This document shows, piece by piece, positions 21,868 through 32,047 of a stretch of DNA of 64,000 nucleotides. Where the stretch lies: the NCBI RefSeq assembly GCF_963924675.1, contig NC_089222.1, positions 7,136,501 to 7,200,500 of the forward strand, written 5' to 3'. The translations under genes were made by a program, and so were the position numbers. The DNA comes from Phocoena phocoena (Eukaryota; Chordata; Mammalia; Artiodactyla; Phocoenidae). The notes beneath the pieces are model-generated. The model saw only the letters and a list, made by a program, of their open reading frames with translations, searched no databases and was not told the DNA's origin. Every line of letters starts with the position of its first letter. Positions within the stretch are counted from its first letter, which is position 1.

Positions 21868-22234
21868 CATCTGGCTCTAATTCAAATATGACTTCTCATC
21901 CTGCTTATGCTTTAGGTATCCTCAAGAACTGGAGCTCGAATAGAAACAGTGAATTTTCAGTAAAGTGGCAGAATAGAGCCAAATTTTATCTGCATGGGCT
22001 ACAGACTCCTTGAGAGGAAACCACCCCTGGAATGAAAGTAGGGGTTGAAAAAGGAGAGCAGAATAAGTCCAAGAAGATCAGAATTTGGGCAACTTTTCAA
22101 TAAAACTTTGGAGAACTCTCCACACATTTCAACCTCAAGAAGGCACTGAGAGTACCCAAGAGAAAAATATGTTCTAATGGGTTAAAAACAATTTCAAAGA
22201 AACTCTAGAGTTATTCTTCTCAAAATAATAGTGT

Positions 22235-22705
22235 TTGAGCCTCAGTTACGTAAGAACTCATTTTTGTCTCCCTGTGAACAGGCCCACATTACGTACCCAA
22301 CTCTATCTCCACGACTACTAACAAAGCAATATTCTCTGCAGATGATTCTCTACCCTGCTAGGCCCATTTATTTGGCAAAACTTGCCTTCATCACTGAATC
22401 TCTCCCTCCCTTTCTTCACTTATTGAGACTTCATTCATTCTTCAAGATCTCAGCCCTAGTCTGATTTTAAATCGAGTCCTTCTAACAGCTCTGGCCTTTT
22501 CTTTACTATTTTTTTCACCTCCTGACTTCGTGTACTTTCTGTTTTCACCACTTATGGCTATTTCCTATTGTTTTGTAACTATTTCAAATGCATTTTGAAT
22601 TATCAAGGAACTTGAGAAATGTTTGAGGGCAAGATTCCTGTCTTAAATATTATCATAGATAGCAGAGGAACATAATCAGTGCTTAATAAAGACTTCTTGA
22701 ATTGG
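22235..22705 (+). mobile_element. L2 3' region
   Basis: L2-like blocks in order: TTCATTCATTCTTCAAGATC, TCCTTCTAACAGCTCTGGCC, TTGTTTTGTAACTATTTC, CAAGGAACTTGAGAAATGTTTGAGGGCAAG and CAGTGCTTAATAAAGACTTC. They fit the standard L2 3' sequence. The upstream end is vague. Confidence 0.6.
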
Positions 22706-22891
22706 ACAGTATCAAATTGATCATTTCAACTCCTAAATCTCATAGCCAATCAAAATCATTACAAAACTCATAGATTAACATCACTTAGGGAGCAGGACAG
22801 AGGACCATCTTTGTTTTACATGTCTCTGACTCTGGGCCTGTGTGAGCAGGTCTTTTTCTGAGATTCCACAGGCCCCAGGGGGCAGTCATGC

Positions 22892-22916
22892 ACCCCCCCC
22901 AAAAAAAAAAAAAAAA
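22892..22916 (+). repeat. C-run followed by A-run
   Basis: About nine C followed by sixteen A. No SINE was recognised immediately upstream, so it is treated as low-complexity DNA. Confidence 0.85.
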
Positions 22917-24489
22917 GGAGAAAAGGTTTCCAGTTACAAGTCTGTGTAGTTTACATCTAAGGTGACTGCTAAGCCAAAGCTGATTTATTCAAGTTTTGAT
23001 TAGTGAGGGGAGATTTATATATTTTGACATTCAGAAATCCCCTGAGAGGTCTTGTATGAGCAAATAAAAGTGTGTCTAATTATTCAATCAATGTCACCAA
23101 ATATTACATACCGGCCTCTTTTTCCTAGAAGGTGTGATCTCTTTTTGAGAGAGAGATCACACATCAACACACATCATTTTTTACTATTATCTTCTATAAT
23201 ACCCATTCTAATGTTGGCTAATAAAACCTATCTGATCTATAAACGATTTCTTTTTATCAGAAAATGAAGAGTGTTTGAGGTCTATCTTACACAAAGGTAC
23301 TAACGTCTCTGCCAAGGATAAGCCCCACTACTTGTCCTTAGTGGGATTTACCTAAGTTTACTGTTTTCTGGAAATAGTGGTGACCATTGATGACCTCCAA
23401 ATCTTTTCTGAAAAAGGGAGAGTGCTTTGAATCTTCTTCCAATCCATCATAATTAGAGTGGGGGAATTAAAAACATGGATTTGAGCTCCGTGTGGTTGCA
23501 GGCGTGGAAATGCTCAGGGCAGCTGCCTTGCTGCGTTAGCCCCATCAGCTGCGCTTCATAAAGGGAAGCATTCACCCTCTAGGGGAGTTCAGGCTGCCTG
23601 GCTCTGCCATGGAAGCCTGGCTTCCTGCACAGCATCCTTTAACCCTCCCCTGGAACTGAGATGTCCCTCCCAGGTGCCGGCATCGTCACTCAGAAAGCTG
23701 GTTGAATGGAGGGGCCTCAAAGGAAGTTTTCAGCTTGATCTTTGCCTTTGGCACCAGTGTGCAGTGTGCAGCGACACCAGGGTGGGCAGGGAATAAGGTG
23801 GGTGTTTTTTTGCAAATGTTTTGAATGGCAGTAAATGGAGATGCTAATAAGCGCATTTGATCTTGACTTCACTGCATATTTGTGGCTGCCTGACTGACGG
23901 GGGAGGGTTAAAGGATGAACAGTTTTAGCAGGGGAACATCCTGAGAGTCCGCTACAGATACCATATGCTAGTCCTTACGGAAAAAATGGATAGAAATAAA
24001 AATAGCTAGAATACACATAACCACTTCATTGGGTATTGCTTTGCACTTACACCTCCCTCAAATTTACTATCCTAGGTTACTTTTTCACATTGTTTCAAGC
24101 TTCCCATGAATTCTGCTTCCCCCACCCACCCACCCACTTTGTTTCCCTTCAGCAGGCATTCAAGGAAAAGGCTAAATGGAATTATCTAGAAATGTGTCAC
24201 TATATTTAGGGGTTCTAAGGGTAAGGAGACAAAGTAGCTCTAGCAGTTTGTTTTACACACTAGTTTTAGTTTACCCTTTTCACTTCAATCTCACAGCTAA
24301 AAGTTATGTTCATCATCTACCTGGTGTATGCCAATATATCTTGGCAGAAATTTAGGTTAAAGTCTGTCTTTGTCTGAATAATTACGTTTGTTGAAAGGAG
24401 ACCCAAATGCTACAATGCTTAGTTACTTCCAAATACAGGGTAAGTTATCAGTGTAGGGTAGTTATTGCTCTTATTTTATTCATGGAAAC
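22917..24489. other. Repeat-free stretch; GC-richer block at 23480-23950
   Basis: No transposable element was recognised. The block at 23480-23950 is higher in GC than its surroundings and of high complexity, with a well-mixed composition around TGCAAATG and GATGCTAATAAGCG. It has no open frame of interest, so if it is constrained it would be regulatory. A (CCCA)n run lies at 24119-24138. Confidence 0.4.
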
Positions 24490-24640
24490 TTAAGTTGGAG
24501 TCCCAGTAGAGTTACAAGAACTGTGTTGCTTTGGGAAAGTTACCTGGCTTTTCTGGGCACCAATTTGCTTATCTATAAGTATAAAGTCATGAAGTTGGAG
24601 GGTGGATTGAACAAGAGAATTCTCAAGGCCCCTTCTCAAT
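24490..24640 (+). mobile_element. Diverged MIR fragment
   Basis: TGTGTTGCTTTGGGAAAGTT followed by CAATTTGCTTATCTATAAGT and GGTGGATTGAACAAG approximates the MIR order. Similarity is low. Confidence 0.4.
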
Positions 24641-24906
24641 TTCACATTTTATACTTTCATGGGGAGAGAGACTTCTTAAGAAATGCCTATTGTGTCATAA
24701 TTTTTTAAATCAGGTTTTAAAAAATGGAAGAAATAATAGAAATAGAACTCTTATAGAAAGGATATTTTCCTTGTTAATTTGTTTGGTTTAAGCCTCCAAG
24801 ATGCAAGAAGCAAATAGTTTGCAGTGCTCATCAACGTTTGCAAAGAGTCATTGGTTTTTCAGGGCAATTGCATAAGCCCAGCATTCTTGTTCTTTCACAG
24901 AGCAAT

Positions 24907-25048
24907 TGCAACAACTTCCAAACCCAATGACCTGCTTTCTCAGGTTGAAATTGATCTTTCCTTTAAGAAAATGATCTTGCAACAACTTCCAAACCCAATG
25001 ACCTGCTTTCTCAGGTTGAAATTGATCTTTCCTTTAAGAAAGTGATTC
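24907..25048 (+). repeat. 71-bp tandem duplication
   Basis: Two adjacent 71-base units (24907-24977 and 24978-25048), each starting TGCAACAACTTCCAAACCCA and ending in a CTTTAAGAAA-containing block, differ only near their 3' ends. No transposon was recognised in the unit. The near identity suggests a recent event. Confidence 0.93.
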
Positions 25049-25079
25049 TTGCTTGAAATTTACAGTATTATTTCTTAGA

Positions 25080-26060
25080 GCACAAATTTTCATTCATTAG
25101 GCGTTAGCTTATTTTATTCACCAAACAGCTGTGGGACACCAACTAAGTCCCCAGGCGCTGGGAGAACTGCAAAAGTGAATAAAATCTCCTTCTAATCATC
25201 TGTAACATTAAGCCAAGAGCCACACATTGGGGGACATAATCATCCAGAAAGTTATAAATCCCCCATTGGCCTTTTATACTCTCTATTGATTACTCAGAAG
25301 AAGAATACTGAGAATAACTTGAATTGAACATGCCTTTTTGCAATGCATGTGTTATACCCAAGAAGATAGGATGGACTAAAATATGAGCAATCTGTGTTGA
25401 AGCAATATATAAAAGTGAAAAGAGCAAAGACATTAAAGGATGTTAGGGAAGTCATCCATGTCTCTAGCCACATGTCTCCATTCAATGGTTTATCCATTTA
25501 TTTATTCAAAAATATTTATTGAACACGTATTATGTGTCAAATATTGTGCTAAGGAAGAAACTGACAAGAGCTTACATTTTAGAGTAGGGTAATGAGAGCA
25601 GGTACTAAGCTAGAGAATGCTTTCTCTTATGATAGCCTGAGATGTGTGGGTACCAGGAGTCAAGGATGTCATCTTGGATGAAGGACCATATCTTCTGAGA
25701 TCTGGAGTATGAGTAGAAGTATTCAGGTAAGGATCAGAGTGAGTAGTGAAGCAAAGGAGAGGTGGAGTGTGCCACTCGAAAGAAACAGCAAGCACCAAGG
25801 CCAAGAGAAAAGAGAAAGCAGGAAATGGAATTAATTTGGTTTTATCAAAGTGGTGACCTCCAAAGAGGGAAGGAAATGTTAGGAAATGGGGCTGTAAATG
25901 TAAGCAGAGAAAAGCTTACAGGGTCCAGTAGGGGTAGCAGGAAGAAAAAATGATGTGATTGGATCTGCATATTAAGGCGATCACTCAAGCTATAGCATAG
26001 AAAAGATATGGAACCCAATGAGACCAACTAGCAGACTGATGCTAGAACCCAAACAAGAGA
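25080..26060 (+). mobile_element. Ancient mammal-wide repeat(s), L2/MIR-age
   Basis: At 25495 TTTATTCAAAAATATTTATT, GAACACGTATTATGTGTCAA, GAGCTTACATTTTAGAGTAG and later CAGCAAGCACCAAGGCCAAG and GATGTGATTGGATCTGCAT follow the order of a common old repeat (feeding from 'attcattcaacaaatatttattgagc' to 'tgacatgatctga'). A shorter match at 25080-25200 contains CCCCAGGCGCTGGGAGAACT. The family name is not assigned. Confidence 0.5.
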
Positions 26061-26119
26061 TGATAAAAACTTGCACTAGGAAAACATCCTTACTCTAGGG
26101 ATGGTTAAAGTTTGCTGGA

Positions 26120-26270
26120 GTTACTACCTATACTAACATGCCTCCTGTTCTTGGTCCCTTAGCCCTTCAGACACTCAAACTCCTAAACATAGCCTACAAG
26201 CCTCTGCATCAGTTCTCTGAATATTTTTCTAGCTTCACCTTGTGCCATTCTAGTCCCCCTTTTAAAATTA
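26120..26270 (+). mobile_element. L2-like fragment
   Basis: TAGCCTACAAGCCTCTGCAT and TAGCTTCACCTTGTGCCATT resemble the L2 block 'ctacaaggccctgcatgatctgg…ctcatctcctgccac'. It is diverged. Confidence 0.4.
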
Positions 26271-26619
26271 ATACTCCAAGCAGATTTGAGGTTATTTTAA
26301 TTCTTCCTTTTTTGCAATGGTTATCTTGTATTAAATCCCCTCCATTTGAAACACCTGGCATGGTTCTTGTGTTTCTGGTTGGACCTTTGATTCAGAGCTA
26401 CTTCTGAAGGGAGGGGACTGGTATTGTACGTGGCAACAAGGAATTTGTTGGGGACTTCGGCAAGAATCATTTCAGTGTAAAAGTGGGGCAAAAGTCAGAC
26501 TACTAGGGTTGAAGATATTGAACAGTGATTAAGTCCAGAATGCAAGGATAGTTATTTTCTAGAAGTTTGGCCAAGAAAGAGAGGGGAGAGAGGGCAGGTG
26601 GAACAAGGAGTTCTAGCTT

Positions 26620-26911
26620 TGTGTTGTCAAATACAGTAGCCAATAGTCACGTGTAATTATTGGCCACTTGGATTGTAGTTAGTTTGAATTGAGATGTGCT
26701 GTAAGTACGAAACAAACTTAATAGATTTCAGATACTTAGCATTAACAAAGGAAATATCTCATTAATATTTTTGTGTTGATCGTATGTTGAAATAGAAGTA
26801 TAATAGGTTCGATAAAGCATTATTAAAATTAATTTAATCTATTTCTTTTAAATTTTGTTTAATGTAGTTACTAGGACATTTAAAATGACATATGTGGCTT
26901 GGACAGTGCTA
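26620..26911. mobile_element. hAT-type non-autonomous DNA element
   Basis: It opens TGTGTTGTCAAATACAGTAG, followed by CCAATAGTCACGTGTAATTA, and closes ATGTGGCTTGGACAGTGCTA. The ends are inverted relatives of the CAGTGCTGTCCAATA terminus. A better preserved relative is at 48268-48468. No transposase is present. Confidence 0.55.
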
Positions 26912-27019
26912 TACTAGACTAAGATTGAAATAGCCAATAGCGTCATAAGCCCTCTTTATGTGTTACAGCTTACATGGTACCTGGTTTAAAGAGTTAGACA
27001 AGACTTAAAAAATGCAATA

Positions 27020-27430
27020 TGTACATGAAGCAATCTTGCATCAAAAGAAGCATGGGTTAGTTGGAAAAATGCGGATTATTCTGGTACTCATAAGAAAAGT
27101 ATATAATACTCTATGCTCAGGAGACTCTTAAGAACAAAAGGGATTTGTAGGAGATACGATCAGGTTTGCACTAATAAAATAACGATTGTGGCAGCATTCG
27201 AGGTAAAACTGAGAATGAAAGCAAGATCAATTCAAGGACTTTAGCAAGAGTCCTGGAGAGAGGTGATGGAGGTCTGAATTGGGGCAGTGTTCATGGGATT
27301 GAGAGGGTAGGAGGGTGTAATGGACATTATGAAAATAGGGTTGTCAGGATTTGAATGACGGTTAAATGTAGAGGTTTAGGGAGAAGTCATACCACCTATC
27401 AGATGGGAAGTACAGTGTGGAGTTAGATTG
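27020..27430 (+). mobile_element. Ancient mammal-wide repeat, same type as 25495-26060
   Basis: GTTTGCACTAATAAAATAACGATTG, GGACTTTAGCAAGAGTCCTG and GAGAGGTGATGGAGGTCTGA, GGATTTGAATGACGG keep the expected order of the downstream half of that repeat ('gatcactctggc…gcagtagtccaggcgagag'). It is strongly decayed. Confidence 0.4.
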
Positions 27431-28899
27431 AGCACTCAGGTTTTGAAGGGGTAACATTATCTCCTTTCAAAAAATGTTTGCTTATATTGCTGGTTTGCCA
27501 AGGACCAGAGACAACCCTGAGTGCTCTGATGGGGTAGCCGAATCTCCTTATACCAGACATTCTCCTGAAATCCACAAATGCCAGTTCCGGTGGTGATCAA
27601 GTCAGATGCAACTATCCCAGCTTTCACCCACAATCAAGCGTTTAATCTGAACATTGGCCAGATTCTAATACGATATCACTCTCGAACGACGCTGAACAGC
27701 TACAAGCAGTGGAAACTACCCTGGAGGCAGAGGCAGCATATAAGTGTTCAAGGCCTGGCTCCATCGAAACCAACCATGAAAGTGACATTACCTAGTGGAA
27801 CCTCAATTCCTTCACCCGTAAAATAAAGACGGAAATATCTGTCATCAGATTGCTTTAAAATTACACAAGGTCATATAAGTGAATGTACTTTATAAAAATG
27901 GAGCCTTTACATAAATACATATATAGTGCATTTTTCAAGGCTTCTGTTTCAGATTTACACACAGGTTTTATTCGGTGGAAATATGAATATTTCCAGAAGT
28001 GAACTTTAAATGATTAACCCTCTGTACTGTGGAAAAAAGAGACTCTGAGTTAAAGGATCTATTAGTAGGCTTCCAACACTCTCTCCATCCCCATAGTAAA
28101 TATGTGCTGCTATGTGTGCGCTTGTGTGGCGGGGTGAGTGCACGTGTGTTTCAAAGTGGAGGTATAGACAGAAAGCATCACAGCTTGAAAAGGATACCCT
28201 TGACTGTTTTGAAAAACCAGTTTCTATAATTAACCCTGCTGATCTGTTTATAAACCCCGAAAAGTATAAACACACAGTTGCTTTCATTAATTTTTGATAA
28301 GCAGTAAGACTTACAAATATTTTACTTCCAAGCATATGTTATCTGCATTTGTCTTCAGTGGCAGGCATATGCTTTGACATATGATATTCCATCTTGCACC
28401 AAATGCACATGACTCACATCTAAAACAATAGCTGAGTGGGCATCTCACTGGCTGAGTATTGGGCTCATTTGTATTTGGGGTTCTTCAAATAAGACTTTAA
28501 GCAGGGGAGACACACAAATACCTAAATCTGGGACAAGAATTTTATGAATTTTTTTTATCTTATCCATTCTTAAAACAGTAATGGAAATAATGCGTTGGAT
28601 GTCTACATAGTATAATTTGTTTGTGAATTTCTTTCCCCTGCAACACCTGTTTGTCCTCAAATTATGCCACAGCAATCTGATATGCTGGGCCCTTTCCTGG
28701 AAACATAATTGATAAAGTCATTCTTTTGTTTTAAGCAACCCAACCAAGGTGAACACCTTCTACACATTTAGCACAATGTTTTTTAAAAGGAGCGAAAGAT
28801 CCAAATAGCAACCTGGCAGTTGGAGAGTCAAGATTTACACATAAAACAATGAACAAGCCAGTATCGTCCCTGTATACAAAGTTCTATGTTATTCGATGA
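27431..28899. other. No clear feature
   Basis: A MIR-like remnant (CCTCAATTCCTTCACCCGTA at about 27802) is the only recognisable item. Overlapping frames on both strands at 28006-28335 and the 82-aa frame at 27578-27826 have no family signature. Confidence 0.4.
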
Positions 28900-29338
28900 A
28901 AACTAGTAGATTTACTGCCAATCACTGTCAGACTGTGAATCCTGGAATACTTGAGGAGTTAAAGGAGATGATAAGAGAGGATCCAATGAGGAGATGGTAA
29001 CTGAACTGAGTATAAACCACAGGCAAGCTAAGAACTGCCAATGAGTGGGGTAAGGCATTCTGGTTGTAAATCACATCATGAACCAATATGCAAAGGCTGG
29101 AATCAGTGTTTGGGTCAACTGCAGGGGTAAGCTGGTATTACCAGGGCATAAGCCTTTGGGGAAGAATTTGTCTGAGTTAAAGTCATCTAGAGACCGGCTC
29201 CTAAGGAAGGGATATGAGTGATAAGTAGAAATGATAAAAACTGATGGGTAAACATTGGAGAGCTGTGCTGGTTCTTCGTCAGGAACTGGTGGGAATAGGA
29301 CCAGATTAACCTGGGGCAGCGCTCAGTGAAGACTGAAG
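28900..29338 (+). mobile_element. Ancient mammal-wide repeat, same type as 25495-26060
   Basis: GGTAACTGAACTGAGTATAA, GTAAGGCATTCTGGTTGTAA and CCAATATGCAAAGGCTGGAA correspond to 'gagcattccaggcagaggga…agtgcaaaggccct'. AGGAACTGGTGGGAATAGGA lies further on. It ends where the L1 starts. Confidence 0.4.
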
Positions 29339-29371
29339 GCAGAGAATGATATCATCAAGACGGCACCAGAA

Positions 29372-29432
29372 GTTATTCCCAAGGTTATTGTAACAGAGGT
29401 TATTCCCGAGGTTATCATAACAGAGGTTATTC
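29372..29432 (+). repeat. 27-bp tandem repeat at the L1 5' end
   Basis: Two 27-base units starting GTTATTCCCAAGG and GTTATTCCCGAGG, plus a partial third (GTTATTC). The copy at 16472 lacks this expansion. Confidence 0.85.
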
Positions 29433-30582
29433 TTCGCACTCCCTTTCCAAGGAGAACAACTAACAACTCTTCATGTATAATTCTAGAGAATTGTCTGTGG
29501 ATAAGACATAAGAGAATTCTAGAACATGGATGTGAGGCTGAAGCACCCCCTGCACCACAGACACCAAGACAGACTGCATTAGAAAATAAGAGGAACGGCT
29601 ACTTGTTGACTGCATTGCCCCTCCCCCAGGCTGCCCCAGCATCGTACTTAAGAGGTCTTTCCCAAACCTCCAGTTCCTCCAGTGGGAAAGGAGAATCGAG
29701 GGGTGACATCCAGTCCCCCCCAGCATTGTGGGATGTTTCTTGGGAGCCCCTACTCTGGTTTGCTTGCGTGGGGATAGCAGAGGACTCTGGGGATTGAATC
29801 ACTAGGAAACTGACTATGACAGAGACGAGGGGCGGGACTTCCAACAACAGCACTTGGATCATGGCAGACGGAGTTCCTACCTGCAGAGCCCAAGTAGGAA
29901 TCTCAACCAGCAGCTGTGCTCACCTGTAGAACCAACTCAGTGGCATAGTCTGACCAGGGAACTCAGTGGGGTGTAGGTCTTCCTAATTTGGATCCCCAAG
30001 TAAGGAGTTTTGCCCACCCTGGAGCCTGGTCTTTGCACACTTAGGCAGAGGAGCTGAGTCATAACCCACCTGCTATGGACTGTAGTCCCCGATCTCTCCA
30101 GACCAGAAATTCTGTTCAGGAAAATTGGGGAGTGGCCCGAAGGGGACCCTCTTAGTCCTGCCCAGGCAGGAGCCTGAGTCATAGCCCCACCTGCTGTGGA
30201 GCATGACCCCCAGTCCCAACTGACAGGAAAGGCTGGCAAGAACATCTGGAAGCTGCATAACCCAGCAACTCTAGATCCAAGAGGTAGGCAGGCCGAGCTG
30301 ATCACCATCAGAACAGAGCCAGTGGCCCTATTCAGCCAGGAACTTGGGCCACAGGTTGACTTGAGTCAAGATCACAAACAGGGCATTAGTGGCCTTGGGG
30401 CTGCTTCTCCTTCTGCACCTAGATGGGAAACTAATTTGTAACCCACTTATTGATGAATACAGCCTTCAGCCCATCCAAACAGTGAACCTCAATAGAGAAC
30501 ACAGGGAGCTGCACAGTCCATCCAACGGCCCTGCTTGCAGTGGCACTTACACAGAGAACACAGCTTGTGGCTTTCCCCATCT

Positions 30583-31134
30583 CGAAACCGAGCAGGACCC
30601 TGTGGGGCTTCTGGGCACAGAAGCCTTTCAGACAGTTGTTAATCAGGGAAAGGAGGGGATGCAGAGACAAGGGAGGAGCGGTCAAGACACAATAGTGCAG
30701 CCTTGGGGCAGGTCCTGGTTCCCCCTCAAGGGATACACATAACAATATCTTTGGGCTCTTCTGCAGAACTAAACCCCCAACAAATGGAAGATGTCAGCTA
30801 CTTGATGAAGCATTCTTCAATCCAGAGAGAAGGTCACGGTTTGATAACCTTGAGAATGAGAGAAGCTCATCAGGAGACCACCTGAGGCCAGATTAAAGGA
30901 GTGCGGGCCCTGCACACACCCTGATCCTTGTCAGCAACTCCACCCTTGAACCATGGCTATAAAACCCCTCACCAAATCCTCCCCAGCTGGGACACACAAT
31001 TTTGAGAGGCACAGGCTTACTGTGTCCCCCTTTGCCTGGCAAAGCAATAATGCTATTCTTTTCTACTTCACCTAAAACTCTGTCTCTGAGATTTGATTTG
31101 GTACCAGGGCACAGAGGCCGAGTTTTTGGCGTCA
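30583..31134 (+). mobile_element. Solo LTR B (same family as A, C, D)
   Basis: It starts CGAAACCGAGCAGGACCC (family start TGAAAC, first base mutated) and ends TTTGGCGTCA. ATCT precedes (30579-30582) and follows (31135-31138), a perfect 4-bp TSD. A TATAAAA box lies at 30958-30964; the polyadenylation signal has decayed to AATAAT. It lacks about 75 bases of U3 after AGAAGCCTTT that C and D retain. It carries the B/C version of the block upstream of TATA. No internal retroviral sequence is attached. Confidence 0.9.
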
Positions 31135-31314
31135 ATCTGCAGAGCAAAACTGGTGGCCTCACATGGCTAGTATATTCAGTGCACGCTCTTGCCTGATTTT
31201 GGTCCCCAGACAATGAGCTCTGCAGGCCCTGGGTCCTCTCCTGCCCTGCCAGAACAGGGAAGCCAATTCATAGCCCCATCTACTGCTCAGTATATACCCA
31301 GTAGATACTTTTCT

Positions 31315-31525
31315 TACTTCACTCTAATAACTGAGCACTCAGCATATACTAGGCACTGTGTGAAACCCTTTACAAGTATTACCTCTTGATTTACATATCA
31401 ATTTAGGAAGTTATTTTTATGCCTGCTGTTTAGATGAGTAAAATGAAACTTAGAGAGAAGGTCCTGGCCCAAGCCCCCAGGGAGGAGGCAGGATTCCAAC
31501 CAAGGTCTGCTTGGCACTAAAGCCC
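31315..31525 (+). mobile_element. MIR SINE, nearly full length
   Basis: CTGAGCACTCAGCATATACT, AGGCACTGTGTGAAACCCTT, TACAAGTATTACCTC, AGATGAGTAAAATGAAACTT, GGAGGCAGGATTCCAACCAA and GGTCTGCTTGGCACTAAAGC follow the MIR reverse-order consensus in sequence. It begins right after the L1 5' UTR ends. Confidence 0.75.
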
Positions 31526-32047
31526 AAATGTACAACTAATAAACATCATCAGATGCAACACCCTCTATTAACATGGGGTGTGCACTCACTCTTTGATTCT
31601 TTTTATATTCAGTGTTCCTTTACTTTTAAATATTTTTGTAAATTTTAAAGTAAAATATGCTCATTAAATAAAAAAATCAAGTACAAAGGAAGTAAACCTA
31701 GCACAAGGCAAGCATTCTATTTAGTGCTGTGTTCCTCTCACAATTTCTATCCCCTCCCGAGAGGCAACTGATAATTGTAGATTCAAGTGTAGCTTTCCAT
31801 ATCTGTTTTCAATGCTGAGAGCAATCTTCGCTCCCTTAAGGATTCACCCTGCTTTGAATTTGTCTTGATAGGTCAGTCAGATCCTGTCTTCTAATTTTCT
31901 CGTTCCCTTTGGTGTAGGTCGAGGAGCTGGGGGATACTCAAAAAATGATGGCCTATGTAGTAGCTTAAATCTTTCAATAAAGTTTTCTTTCTCTTCTCAC
32001 CTAGTTTTACAAGTATAAACAAACAAATTCACCCTGTACATGAACTT
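31526..32047. other. No recognised feature
   Basis: Sequence with an AATAAAGTTTTCTTTCTC block near 31977 that resembles an LTR polyadenylation region, but without other LTR features. Confidence 0.35.

Larger units (their letters stand above)
29339..31300 (+). mobile_element. L1 5' UTR (second copy), split by solo LTR B
   Basis: It begins near GAATGATATCATCAAGACGG and is collinear with 16472-18300: ACAACTAACAACTCTTC, TGCACCACAGAC, CAGTTCCTCCAGTGGGAAAG, GGAGCCCCTACTCTGG, GGAAGCTGCATAACCCAGCA, GGGAAACTAATTTGTAACCC and CCCATCTACTG. Downstream ORFs are absent; similarity ends near 31300. The LTR at 30583-31134 sits between CCCCATCT and CTGCAGAGCAAAAC, which are contiguous in the first copy (18105-18122). 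Frames of up to 123 aa here are non-coding L1 sequence. Confidence 0.72.

Noticed and set aside
29339..31300. Frames of 104-123 aa as exons of a host gene
   Set aside because: The region is collinear with two other L1 5' UTR copies and contains a solo LTR.
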